Below, in pieces: positions 53,009 through 61,460 of a DNA stretch of 64,000 nucleotides. This DNA comes from Blastococcus sp. CT_GayMR16 (GTDB lineage Bacteria; Actinomycetota; Actinomycetes; Mycobacteriales; Geodermatophilaceae): the NCBI RefSeq assembly GCF_004570875.1, contig NZ_SPQK01000004.1, positions 62,001 through 126,000 of the forward strand. The letters run 5' to 3'. A model generated the notes under the pieces. It did no database searches, was not told the origin of the DNA, and was given only the letters and a program-made list of their open reading frames with translations. The position numbers and the translations under genes were made by a program. The number at the start of each line of letters is the position of its first letter. The stretch's first letter is position 1.

Positions 53009-53128
53009 CCGGTCAAGATCCGCTACGGGTCAATATCGGAACACGGTCGACTCGCCCGGCTGAACTCGCGGCGCCCGGTGCCGAACACAACCCCGAACAG
53101 TCGGCGGCGGTGATCGGTGGGAGTGCAC

Positions 53129-54679
53129 ATGTGGTGGAAGAGCGGCACGTCAGCGGCTGCGACGCAGCCTGGGACGTTCGCCCAGGACATCGAGGCCCTG
53201 GAGCGGGTCATCGAGTCACTCGACGCCGACGTGAGCGACGAGGTGGACGCGCACGAGCGCATCATGCGGTCGCTCGTGGACTCCCTCGGCCTGGTCTACG
53301 GCGCCGCCTGGCTGCCCGCTGAGGACGGATTCGTGCTGCGGGTGACCGAGGGCGACCTCGCCCCGACGATGGCGGCGGCCTGGCAACCGGGCCAGGCGAT
53401 GGTCGACGGCGCCGGGTACGGCGGGGAGGCCCTGCGCTCGCACCGCCCGGTCCTGATGGACGCCTCCTCCGGGACCGCGACCTGCCCCCGCTGGGCAACC
53501 GCGGCCGCGGCCGGTGCGCGCCAGGGCTGCTTCCTGCCCGTCGTGGAGGGCAACCGGGTCACCGCCGTCCTGGAGTACTACACCCGCAGCGAGCTGCCGT
53601 TCTTCGGCGGTCGCGCCGAACAGTGGAAGACCATCGGGCGGCTCGTGGCGCACGCCCGCCGCAGCGCCCTCGCCGTGGCGCAGCTGCGGGAGAACCTCGA
53701 CGACCGAAACGCGGTGACGACCGTGGTCAGCAGGGTGGGCGAGGCGACGGACGAGGCCACCGCGCTGCGGATCGCGCTCGAGACGGTGCGGACGGCGTTC
53801 GGCTGGGCCTACGGCTCGTTCTGGGCCCTGGACGACGCCGCGCACGTGCTGCGGTTCGACGTGGAGTCCGGCTCGGCCGGCCAGGAGTTCCGCGAGGTGA
53901 CGCTGGCTGCCAGCTTCGCCGAGGGCGTCGGCCTCTCCGGCCGGGCCTGGAAGCAGCGCGACCTGGTCTTCGTCCGCGACCTCGCCGAGGTCACCGACTG
54001 CGTCCGCGCCCCCGCGGCACAGCGGGCGGGCGTCCGGTCCGGGGTCTGCTTCCCGATCACCGCCGGTGGACGCGTCATCGGCACCATGGACTTCTTCGCC
54101 ACGGAGACGATCGAGCTCTCCGATTCCCGTGGTTCGGCCCTGCGCAACGTGGCGCAGCTGGTGTCGCAGCGGCTGGACATCATCCGCCGGGCCGAGGCCG
54201 ACGCCCAGAACTCGCGGGCCCTGCTCGAGACGGTGTCCCGGCTGCGGCAGGCGGCCGACGACGCCGGCCGGGTGGCCGAGAAGGCCGTGGCGCAGGCCTC
54301 GTCGATGACCGCCGAGGTGGAAGCTCTCGGTACGGCCTCCGCCGCCGTGGACGACGTCATCCGGATCATCGGGGCGATCGCCGACCAGACCAACCTGCTC
54401 GCGCTCAACGCGACCATCGAGGCGGCGCGTGCGGGCGAGCTCGGCCGGGGCTTCGCCGTCGTCGCCAGCGAGGTGAAGGACCTGGCCCGCGAGACCGCCG
54501 GCGCCACCCACCGGGTCTCCCAGCAGATCGCCGAGATCCAGACGAGCAGCAAGTCGGTGTCGGCGGGTATCCACGCGACCAGCGAGGTCATCGGGGAGCT
54601 GGACGTCGTCCAGGCCCGGATCGGTGAGGTGCTCGAGGAGCAGGTGGAGATGGCGAAGGCGTTCGACGCGGGTCGCTGA
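53129..54679 (+). CDS. Soluble GAF-GAF-MCP signalling protein
   Basis: A 516-residue protein. Residues about 35-185 and 195-350 form two GAF domains ([18 protein letters not shown] ...; [23 protein letters not shown] ... [19 protein letters not shown]). Residues 360-515 form a methyl-accepting chemotaxis signalling domain with the hairpin tip [20 protein letters not shown]. There is no transmembrane segment. No cheA/cheW lies nearby. Many actinobacteria lack a chemotaxis array, so the MCP module may signal to something else. ATG 53129 has GGGAG five bases upstream; GTG 53117 is an alternative. Confidence 0.9.
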   Translation: MWWKSGTSAAATQPGTFAQDIEALERVIESLDADVSDEVDAHERIMRSLVDSLGLVYGAAWLPAEDGFVLRVTEGDLAPTMAAAWQPGQAMVDGAGYGGEALRSHRPVLMDASSGTATCPRWATAAAAGARQGCFLPVVEGNRVTAVLEYYTRSELPFFGGRAEQWKTIGRLVAHARRSALAVAQLRENLDDRNAVTTVVSRVGEATDEATALRIALETVRTAFGWAYGSFWALDDAAHVLRFDVESGSAGQEFREVTLAASFAEGVGLSGRAWKQRDLVFVRDLAEVTDCVRAPAAQRAGVRSGVCFPITAGGRVIGTMDFFATETIELSDSRGSALRNVAQLVSQRLDIIRRAEADAQNSRALLETVSRLRQAADDAGRVAEKAVAQASSMTAEVEALGTASAAVDDVIRIIGAIADQTNLLALNATIEAARAGELGRGFAVVASEVKDLARETAGATHRVSQQIAEIQTSSKSVSAGIHATSEVIGELDVVQARIGEVLEEQVEMAKAFDAGR

Positions 54680-54688
54680 CGCGGCCGC

Positions 54689-55003
54689 TCAGGCCTCCGG
54701 CCGCCCCGCTTCCCGGATGATCTGTGCGGGGCGCGGTCGGCTGGAGGCACTCGGCGCGGAGAACCCCGAGCGCTTGTGCGTGCCGTCGCAGAAGGGCTTG
54801 ATGCCGGATTTCCCGCACCGGCAGAGCGCGATCGTGTTCCGGCCCGGATCGATCTCGGCGCCGTCCTGGTCCACCAGCCGGAAGTCACCGCGGACGATCA
54901 GCGGTCCGTCACGGTAGGGCGTGATCGTGGCGCCGGCGCCCTGCACGGGGGGCTCGTCGGCGTCCTCGGGCAGGTCCGGTTCGGCGGACAGTGAGCGCGA
55001 CAC
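54689..55003 (-). CDS. CDGSH iron-sulfur domain protein
   Basis: A 104-residue mitoNEET-type protein. The 3-Cys/1-His 2Fe-2S site is complete: C61, C63, C72 and H76 in LCRCGKSGIKPFCDGTHKRSGF. Upstream, TPYRDGPLIVRGDFRLVDQDG is the usual bacterial companion segment. It is a redox or cluster-transfer protein in the cytoplasm. GTG 55003 is the best start. It converges on the MCP gene, 9 bp apart. Confidence 0.92.
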   Translation of the reverse strand: MSRSLSAEPDLPEDADEPPVQGAGATITPYRDGPLIVRGDFRLVDQDGAEIDPGRNTIALCRCGKSGIKPFCDGTHKRSGFSAPSASSRPRPAQIIREAGRPEA

Positions 55004-55068
55004 GTCCCCACACTGCCCCGCCCGCAAGCCCGGCACACCCGCGACCACCCGTCCGGGGCAGCCGACGG

Positions 55069-55896
55069 TCAGCGCGACGTCCTCCGGTGGTCGACGCGCG
55101 CCCTCGCGGGCGGGGGGATCTGCACCACGTGCTCCTCCGGGGGCAGCTGGGCGCCGGTCTGGTCCAGTGGGCCTCCGGGCGCCGCGGCTTCGGCCTCCCG
55201 GGCCGCCTCCTCGGTGACCAGCGGCGTGCTCAGGCCACGGACGACCCCGTAGGCCAGCACGGCTCCCACCAGGGGTGCGATCAGGAACAGCCACACGTGC
55301 GCCAGCGGGTCCCCGCCGGCGAACAGGGCCGGGCCGAGGGAACGGGCGGGGTTGACCGACGTCCCGTCCAGCGGGATCCCGATCAGGTGGACGGCGGTCA
55401 GCGTCAGGCCGATGGCGAGTCCCGCGAACCCCGGTGTCGCCGACCGCCCGGTCACGAGCAGCACCACGGCGACGAGGACGAAGGTGAGCAGGACCTCCAG
55501 GACGAAGGCACCACCCGCGCTGATGTTCGCTCCCCAGTCGTTGGACCCCAGCGTGCCGGTCTGGTCGGTGACGTCGCCGAAACCGCTGGTCATGAGCTTC
55601 AGCAGGGCCGCGCCGGCGATGCCGCCCGCCAGCTGGACCACCCAGTAGTAGACGGCCTCGGTCGCGGTCATGCCCTTCGCGAGCAGCACCCCCAGGGTGA
55701 CCGCGGGGTTGATGTGGCACCCGGAGATCGGGCCGATGGCGTACGCGAGGGCGAGCAGCACCAGACCGAAGGCGAAGGCCACGCCGAGCGGGCCGATCGC
55801 CTCGATGCCACCGACCGCGGAGCCGACCGCCAGGAAGACCAGCAGCGCCGTGCCGAGGAACTCCGCGACGAGGGAGCGACCGAGGGTGGGCGACAT
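55069..55896 (-). CDS. Aquaporin / MIP-family channel
   Basis: A 275-residue six-helix channel with both NPA boxes: GCHINPAVTLG and TSVNPARSLGPAL. The selectivity region looks AqpZ-like (water), but glycerol cannot be excluded. A Pro/Glu/Arg-rich cytoplasmic tail of about 45 residues follows the last helix. ATG 55896 has GGAGGTCCC upstream. A 16-bp palindrome lies 68 bp upstream. Confidence 0.93.
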   Translation of the reverse strand: MSPTLGRSLVAEFLGTALLVFLAVGSAVGGIEAIGPLGVAFAFGLVLLALAYAIGPISGCHINPAVTLGVLLAKGMTATEAVYYWVVQLAGGIAGAALLKLMTSGFGDVTDQTGTLGSNDWGANISAGGAFVLEVLLTFVLVAVVLLVTGRSATPGFAGLAIGLTLTAVHLIGIPLDGTSVNPARSLGPALFAGGDPLAHVWLFLIAPLVGAVLAYGVVRGLSTPLVTEEAAREAEAAAPGGPLDQTGAQLPPEEHVVQIPPPARARVDHRRTSR

Positions 55897-55963
55897 GGGA
55901 CCTCCGGCGAGCCGGGACAGGAGCTCCTCCACCGTTGCCGCCACCGCACGGCGGCGCCAGGGA

Positions 55964-55979
55964 CTTTCGGTACCGAAAG
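55964..55979. promoter_or_regulatory. Perfect 16-bp palindrome upstream of the aquaporin gene
   Basis: CTTTCGGTACCGAAAG is fully self-complementary. It lies 3 bp beyond the glnE stop and 68 bp before the aquaporin ATG. It could be an operator or, being downstream of glnE, part of a weak terminator. Confidence 0.45.
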
Positions 55980-55982
55980 CTC

Positions 55983-58900
55983 TCAGTTGGTAGTGGCCTG
56001 GCCGTAGAAGACGTGCTCGACGACCGACCGGGCATGGCGGGAGGTCCGGCGGTAGTCGTCGAGGAACTGGCCGGGGTCCATGTCCGCCCCGTACCCGCAG
56101 GCACGCGCGACACCGGCCAGCTCCAGCCCCGGGCGGGGCAGCTGGTCGCTGGGCCGCCCCTTCACCAGGAAGATCGCGTTGCGGGCCCGGGTGGCCAGCT
56201 CCCACGCCGACCGGAGGGCCTCGAGCTGGTCGGCGTCCAGCAGCTTCGCCTCCCCCAGCGCGGCCAGCCCCTCGACCGTGGAGGGCACCTGGAGCTCCGG
56301 CGTCCCGGCGGCGTGCTGCAGCTGGAGCAGCTGGACGGTCCACTCCACGTCGGCCAGTCCGCCGCGGCCGAGCTTCGTGTGTGTCGCCGGGTCGGCGCCG
56401 CGGGGCAGCCGCTCGCGCTCCACCCGCGCCTTGATCCGGCGGATCTCGGCGACCTGCTCGCTCGTCACGCCGTCCGCGGGGTAGCGGATCGGGTCGATGA
56501 GGGCCACGAAGTCCTCGCCGAGCTCCTCGTCCCCCGCCACCGGCACGGCGCGGAGCAGCGCCTGCACCTCCCACACCGAGACCCAGCGCTCGTAGTACTC
56601 GCGGAACGCCGAGAGGCTGCGCACCAGGGCGCCCTGCCGGCCCTCCGGCCGGAGGTCGGCGTCGACCTCGAACGCGGGGTCGGGTGCGGGCTCGCCGAGC
56701 AGCCGGCGCAGCGTGTGCGCGACGGCGTTGGCCGCCGCGGTCGCCTTGCCCTCGTCCGCGCCGTCCCGTGCCCGGTGGACGAACAGGACGTCGGCGTCGG
56801 AGCCGAAGCCCATCTCCCCGCCCCCCAGGCGGCCCATGCCGATGATCGCGAGGTCCATCGGCACGTCGGCGACGTCCGTGCCGCTCTCGAGGGCGTACGC
56901 CCGGATCGCCACGTCCAGCCCGGCCTGGAGGGTGGCCACGGCGATGTCGGTGAGGGCCGTGCCGAGACGGACGACGTCCAGCCGGCCCAGCAGGTCCGCC
57001 GAGGCCACCCGCAGCAGCTCCTGACGGCGCAGCCCGCGCAGCACCCGGATGCCCTCCTGCGCGTCCGCGGCCCGCCCGGCCGACTGCCGCCATGCACCGG
57101 CGAGGGCCTCCGCGGTCCGCGGCTCGAGCTGGGCGTCGTCGGCCAGCAGCCGCAGCGCCTCGGGCGTGCGGGTCAGCAGCGAGGCGATGTACTGGCTGGA
57201 CCCGAGCAGGTGCGCGAGCCGCTCGGCCACCTGGCCCTCGTCCCGCAGGAGCCGGAGGAACCACTGGTTGCCGCCGAGCGCCTCGCTGACCTGGCGGTAG
57301 GCCAGCAACCCGGCGTCGGGGTTCGGGCACGAGGCGAAGGTCTGCAGCAGCACCGGCAGCAGGTACCTCTGCATCGAGGCCGAGCGGGACACCCCGCCGG
57401 TGAGCGCGGCGAGATGGCGCAGCGCCGCCTCGGGGTCGGCGAACCCGAGAGCGCGCAGCCAGTCCCCCGCCGCCTTCGACCCCAGCTGCAGCTGCTCGCC
57501 GGGCACCCGGGCGACCGCGGACAGCAGCGGCCGGTAGAAGAGCTTCTCGTGCAGCCGGCGCACCTCACGGGTGTGCAGCGCGAGCTCGGCCTGCAGCACG
57601 TCGGTCGCCTGGCCGCGGTGGTCGGGCTTGTACCCCAGCGACCGCGCGAGCCAGCGCAGCTGCTGGTCGTCGGTGGGCAGCAGGTGGGTGCGGCGCAGCC
57701 GGAGCAGCTGGAGGCGGTGCTCGACGGTGCGGAGGAACCGGTAGGAGGCGATCAGCGTGGCGGCGTCCTCCCGCCCGACGTACCCGCCGGCCGACAGCGC
57801 CGTCAGGGCCGGCAGCGTGCCGCCCAGCCGCAGCGACGCGTCGACCCGGCCGTGCACCATCTGCAGCAACTGGACGGCGAACTCGACGTCCCGCAGCCCG
57901 CCGCGGCCGAGCTTGAGCTCCCGCTCGGCCTGCGTGGGCGGGATGTTGGCCTCGACGCGGCGGCGCATGGCCTGCACCTCGGCGACGAACCCGGGACGGT
58001 CGCCGGCCTTCCAGACCAGCGGCCACAGCGCGTCGACGTAGCCCCGGCCGAGGTCGGGGTCGCCGGCCACCGGACGCATCTTCAGCAGCGCCTGGAACTC
58101 CCAGGTGCTGGCCCACTTCTCGTAGTAGGCCTCGTGCCCGGCGAGGGTGCGCACGAGGGCGCCGGCCTTGCCCTCCGGGCGCAGCGCGGCGTCGACCTCC
58201 CACGCGGCCTCGCGGCAGATCCGCATGAGCGCCGCGGCGACGCGGGTGGCGCTGGTCAGCGCCGCGCTCTCGGAGTCGCTGGGGTCCACCGGCTCGGCCA
58301 CGAAGACGACGTCCACGTCGCTGACGTAGTTGAGCTCCCGGCCGCCGGTCTTGCCCAACGCGATGACCGCGAGCCGGCAGGCGGCGGCCGACGGCGGCTG
58401 CTCGGCGACGGCGAGCGCCATCCCGGCGGTGAGGACCGCGGCGGCGATGTCGGCGAGCTCCGAGGCGGCCTCTTCTGCCGGGAGCCCCTCACCCAGGTCG
58501 CGGCCGGCGAGGGAGAGGATCGCCCGGCGGTAGGCCAGCCGGAGCGCGGCGATCCGCTTCGGGGAGGCATCGGGGGCGCCCTTGCCCAGCCGCACGCCCC
58601 ACGGCGGGTCGTCGGGGTCGGCGCCTACGGCCGCCAGCATCTGCCGCTGCAGCTGCGACGCCGACGGGCCGCTCGATCCGCGGGAGCTCCCGTCGTCCTC
58701 CTCGAGCACGTCCCAGTCGCTCGGGTGCGCGGCCAGGTGGTCGGCCAGCCCGGAGCTGGCACCGAGCACGGCCAGCAGCCGCCCGCGCAGCGGGCCCGAC
58801 CCGCGCAAGTGCGCCAGCAGCGCCGCCGCCTGCCCGCCGGAGGAGTCCCGGCGGTCGAGGGCCTCGACCAGCCGGTGCAGCGAGCGCAGCGCCAGGTCGG

Positions 58901-59090
58901 GGTCTCCGGACCGCGCGAGAGCGGCCACGACTGGGCCGGCCTCGGGGTCGGCGGGCTCGTTGCGCTCGAGGTCCCACAGTCCGAGCGCCGGATCGGACAG
59001 CAGTGTCGCCGCGCGCTCGCCGTCCTCGAATCCGAACCGGGCCAGGCGCACGATCGCCCGGCGCGGGATGTCCGCGTCTGTGCTGCTCAT
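55983..59090 (-). CDS. glnE: Bifunctional glutamine synthetase adenylyltransferase/adenylyl-removing enzyme
   Basis: A 1035-residue protein that adenylylates GS I (glnA) to switch it off and reverses this. It has two nucleotidyltransferase domains: ALGKTGGRELNYVSDVDVVF (about 243-262, adenylyl removal) and GMGRLGGGEMGFGSDADVLF (about 746-766, adenylylation), each with the DxD metal pair and followed by a GlnD-like helical domain. ATG 59090 is chosen; the longer frame runs into the upstream gene. It sits 4 bp after the amidotransferase stop. In M. tuberculosis glnE abuts glnA1; here about 23.5 kb separates them. Confidence 0.96.
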   Translation of the reverse strand: MSSTDADIPRRAIVRLARFGFEDGERAATLLSDPALGLWDLERNEPADPEAGPVVAALARSGDPDLALRSLHRLVEALDRRDSSGGQAAALLAHLRGSGPLRGRLLAVLGASSGLADHLAAHPSDWDVLEEDDGSSRGSSGPSASQLQRQMLAAVGADPDDPPWGVRLGKGAPDASPKRIAALRLAYRRAILSLAGRDLGEGLPAEEAASELADIAAAVLTAGMALAVAEQPPSAAACRLAVIALGKTGGRELNYVSDVDVVFVAEPVDPSDSESAALTSATRVAAALMRICREAAWEVDAALRPEGKAGALVRTLAGHEAYYEKWASTWEFQALLKMRPVAGDPDLGRGYVDALWPLVWKAGDRPGFVAEVQAMRRRVEANIPPTQAERELKLGRGGLRDVEFAVQLLQMVHGRVDASLRLGGTLPALTALSAGGYVGREDAATLIASYRFLRTVEHRLQLLRLRRTHLLPTDDQQLRWLARSLGYKPDHRGQATDVLQAELALHTREVRRLHEKLFYRPLLSAVARVPGEQLQLGSKAAGDWLRALGFADPEAALRHLAALTGGVSRSASMQRYLLPVLLQTFASCPNPDAGLLAYRQVSEALGGNQWFLRLLRDEGQVAERLAHLLGSSQYIASLLTRTPEALRLLADDAQLEPRTAEALAGAWRQSAGRAADAQEGIRVLRGLRRQELLRVASADLLGRLDVVRLGTALTDIAVATLQAGLDVAIRAYALESGTDVADVPMDLAIIGMGRLGGGEMGFGSDADVLFVHRARDGADEGKATAAANAVAHTLRRLLGEPAPDPAFEVDADLRPEGRQGALVRSLSAFREYYERWVSVWEVQALLRAVPVAGDEELGEDFVALIDPIRYPADGVTSEQVAEIRRIKARVERERLPRGADPATHTKLGRGGLADVEWTVQLLQLQHAAGTPELQVPSTVEGLAALGEAKLLDADQLEALRSAWELATRARNAIFLVKGRPSDQLPRPGLELAGVARACGYGADMDPGQFLDDYRRTSRHARSVVEHVFYGQATTN

Positions 59091-59094
59091 GCCC

Positions 59095-59826
59095 TCAGGC
59101 AGCCTGGCGGGCGCGGGCGCTGACGAGGTCGGTGAAGCGCGCGGCGAACGGCGCCCACGCTGCCTCGACGTGGGGGTGGGCCTCGTCGGAGAGCCGGCAG
59201 ATGGTCTCGCGGTCGTGCGGGCTCGCGGCGACGCCGACGACGTCGCGCTCGGCCCACTCGTGGACGATCTCCGGCGCCGTCTCGATGTGGAACTGGAGCC
59301 CGTAGACGTGCTGCCCGACCCGGTACGCCTGATTGACGTACATCGGGCTGCTCGCCAGCAGGACCGCCCCGGTGGGCAGCTCCGAGATCTCGTCGTGGTG
59401 GAACTGGAGCACATCGGGTGTGAGCGGCAGCGGCCCGAAGACCGGGTCGGCGTAGGCGGCGTCGCGCTTGGCGACGAGCAGCGCGCCGACCTCCGGGCCG
59501 TCGATGCCCTCCCGTACCTTGCCGCCGCCGACCTGGGCCAGCAGCTGGGCGCCGAGGCAGATCGCGAGAGTCGGGAAATCGGCGGCCAGCGCCTGGCGCA
59601 GCAGGTCCCGGACGCCGACCAGCTCGGGGCTGGTCGCCTCGTCGTCCATGGCCGACTGCGGACCGCCGAGGACGACCATCCCGTCGAACCCGTCCAGCGC
59701 GCTGGGCAGCTCGTCGCCGGTGGTGATGTGGCGCTCGTCGAGCTCCGCCCCGGCGTCGCGGAGCCACCCGCCCAGGCGGGCGACCGGATCGGTCTCGTGG
59801 ACGACGACGACGAGCAGGCGGGTCAC
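59095..59826 (-). CDS. Class I glutamine amidotransferase-like protein upstream of glnE
   Basis: A 243-residue GuaA-like GATase1 domain. Triad: C90 in LAICLGAQLLA, and H180 and E182 in YGLQFHIETAP; MVVLGGPQSAMDD forms the oxyanion region. The partner is unknown. It is 4 bp from glnE, so co-expression is likely, which hints at a link to glutamine status. GTG 59826 lies 7 nt after TAACCT. Confidence 0.9.
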   Translation of the reverse strand: MTRLLVVVVHETDPVARLGGWLRDAGAELDERHITTGDELPSALDGFDGMVVLGGPQSAMDDEATSPELVGVRDLLRQALAADFPTLAICLGAQLLAQVGGGKVREGIDGPEVGALLVAKRDAAYADPVFGPLPLTPDVLQFHHDEISELPTGAVLLASSPMYVNQAYRVGQHVYGLQFHIETAPEIVHEWAERDVVGVAASPHDRETICRLSDEAHPHVEAAWAPFAARFTDLVSARARQAA

Positions 59827-59833
59827 GGCGTCG

Positions 59834-59839
59834 AGGTTA
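59834..59839 (-). promoter_or_regulatory. -10 element of the amidotransferase-glnE operon
   Basis: TAACCT on the minus strand, 7 nt before GTG 59826. Confidence 0.6.
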
Positions 59840-59846
59840 GTTGAAG

Positions 59847-59901
59847 GGCCTCGTCGCCCCCCGCGCCTCGCAGGCTCGGCACGGGCCCCTGCGACGAGGC
59901 C
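59847..59901 (-). repeat. Dispersed palindromic repeat, copy E
   Basis: Perfect 10-bp arms 59847-59856 and 59892-59901 around the core CTCGCAGGCTCG. It fills the space between the glnA2 stop and the promoter of the amidotransferase gene and may terminate glnA2. Confidence 0.8.
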
Positions 59902-59913
59902 GTTCCATCCCCT

Positions 59914-61254
59914 CTAGAGACCGGGGAGGTACCGGCGGAGCTCGAAGGGGGTCACGTTCTGCCGGTAGGAGTTGAACTCCTCCCACTTGTTGCGGAGGAA
60001 GAACTCGAAGACGTGCTCGCCCAGCGTCTCGGCGACGAGCTCGCTGCCCTGCATCGCGGTCAGCGCCTCGCCGAGGGAGACCGGCAGGTCCTCGTATCCC
60101 GCCGCGCGCCGCTCGGTGTCGGTCAGCGACCAGACGTCGTCCTCGGCCTCGGGCGGGAGCTCGTAGCCCTTCTCGATGCCGCGCAGGCCGGCGGCGAGCA
60201 GGACGGCGAAGGTCAGATAGGGGTTGCACGCGGAGTCCGGTGAGCGCACCTCGACCCGGGCCGACTGGGCCTTGCCGGGCTTGTACGAGGGCAGCCGCAC
60301 GAGCGCCGAGCGGTTGGCCCGCCCCCAGGTCGCCGCGGTCGGCGCCTCCGTGCCGGCCAGCAACCGGCGGTAGGAGTTCACCGTCTGGTTGGTGACGGCG
60401 GTGACCTCGCGGGCGTGGGTGAGCAGACCGGCGATGAACTGCTTGCCGGTCGTCGACAGCCGCATCGGGTCGGCGGCGTCGTGGAAGGCGTTGCGGTCGC
60501 CTTCGAACAGCGACAAGTGGGTGTGCATCGCGGAGCCGGCCAGATCGGTGAACGGCTTGGGCATGAAGGTGGCGTGCACGCCCTGGGCGAGCGCGACCTC
60601 ACGGACGACGTGCCGCAGGGTCATGATGTTGTCCGCCATCGACAACGCGTCGGCGTAGCGCAGGTCGATCTCCTGCTGGCCGGGCGCGACCTCGTGGTGG
60701 CTGAACTCCACCGAGATGCCCATCGCCTCCAGCGCGAAGACCGCCTCGCGGCGGAAGTCGTGCGCCACGTTGTGCGTCGACAGGTCGAAGTACCCGCCGG
60801 CGTCGGCCGGCTGGGGCGGACTGCCGTCGGTCGGGAGGTCCTTGAGCAGGAAGAACTCGATCTCGGGGTGCGTGTAGAAGGTGAAGCCCATGTCGGCGGC
60901 CTTGGCCAGCGCCCGCCGGAGCACGTGCCGCGGGTCGGCCCAGGCCGGCGAGCCGTCGGGCAGCGTGATGTCGCAGAACATCCGCGCGGTGTCGCTGGGC
61001 TGTCCCTTGGCCGACGGCATCACCTGGAACGTGCCGGGGTCGGGCTTGGCGAGCATGTCGGACTCGTAGACGCGGGCGAAGCCCTCGATCGCCGAGCCGT
61101 CGAAGCCGATGCCCTCGGCGAAGGCGGCCTCGATCTCGGCCGGGGCCACCGCGACGGCCTTCAGGTAGCCGGAGACGTCGGTGAACCACAGCCGGACGAA
61201 TCGGATGTCGCGCTCTTCGAGGGTCCGCAGGACGAACTCCTGCTGTCGGTCCAT
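59914..61254 (-). CDS. glnA2: Glutamine synthetase type I, GlnA2 branch
   Basis: A 446-residue GS I-like enzyme with the same length and MDRQ start as GlnA2 of M. tuberculosis (Rv2222c), followed by FVLRTLEERDIRFVRLWFTD. It has GFDGSAIEGF, THPEIEFFLL, FSHHEVAPGQQEIDL, GSAMHTHLSLF and NRSALVRLP. The adenylylation loop is different from GlnA (DDVWSLTDTERRAAGYEDLP), so GlnE control is not expected. GlnA2 proteins are low-activity or act on related substrates such as gamma-glutamyl compounds. ATG 61263 is an alternative start. A GlnR-like half-box lies just upstream. Confidence 0.94.
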   Translation of the reverse strand: MDRQQEFVLRTLEERDIRFVRLWFTDVSGYLKAVAVAPAEIEAAFAEGIGFDGSAIEGFARVYESDMLAKPDPGTFQVMPSAKGQPSDTARMFCDITLPDGSPAWADPRHVLRRALAKAADMGFTFYTHPEIEFFLLKDLPTDGSPPQPADAGGYFDLSTHNVAHDFRREAVFALEAMGISVEFSHHEVAPGQQEIDLRYADALSMADNIMTLRHVVREVALAQGVHATFMPKPFTDLAGSAMHTHLSLFEGDRNAFHDAADPMRLSTTGKQFIAGLLTHAREVTAVTNQTVNSYRRLLAGTEAPTAATWGRANRSALVRLPSYKPGKAQSARVEVRSPDSACNPYLTFAVLLAAGLRGIEKGYELPPEAEDDVWSLTDTERRAAGYEDLPVSLGEALTAMQGSELVAETLGEHVFEFFLRNKWEEFNSYRQNVTPFELRRYLPGL

Positions 61255-61277
61255 GCTCGCCATGATCGCGTCCGCTC

Positions 61278-61293
61278 GTTTCCGGGGTGTGAC
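61278..61293 (-). promoter_or_regulatory. GlnR-like half-box upstream of glnA2
   Basis: GTCAC, six bases, then GAAAC on the minus strand, 23 nt before ATG 61254. Only one of the two repeats of a full box is clear. Confidence 0.4.
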
Positions 61294-61460
61294 GTCCCCC
61301 CAAGCCTGCCTCTTCCGGGCGAATCGCACACGACCGAGGCCCGGTTCAGCCGTCGTGTCGCCGGTTGTCGTTCATCGTCTGCATGCACGGCCCGTCGGCG
61401 TGTCCGAACGCGTCCGGTCGTGTCCCGGCCACCGAGACGATGATCAACTCCGAGAACGGG

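Noticed and set aside
55935-59123. Very long open frame on the + strand opposite glnE, and similar long antisense frames elsewhere (for example minus strand 9995-13267)
   Set aside because: In DNA this GC-rich, stop codons are rare in antisense frames. The implied proteins are Arg/Gly/Pro/His-rich with no domain, while the opposite strand carries clear enzyme motifs.
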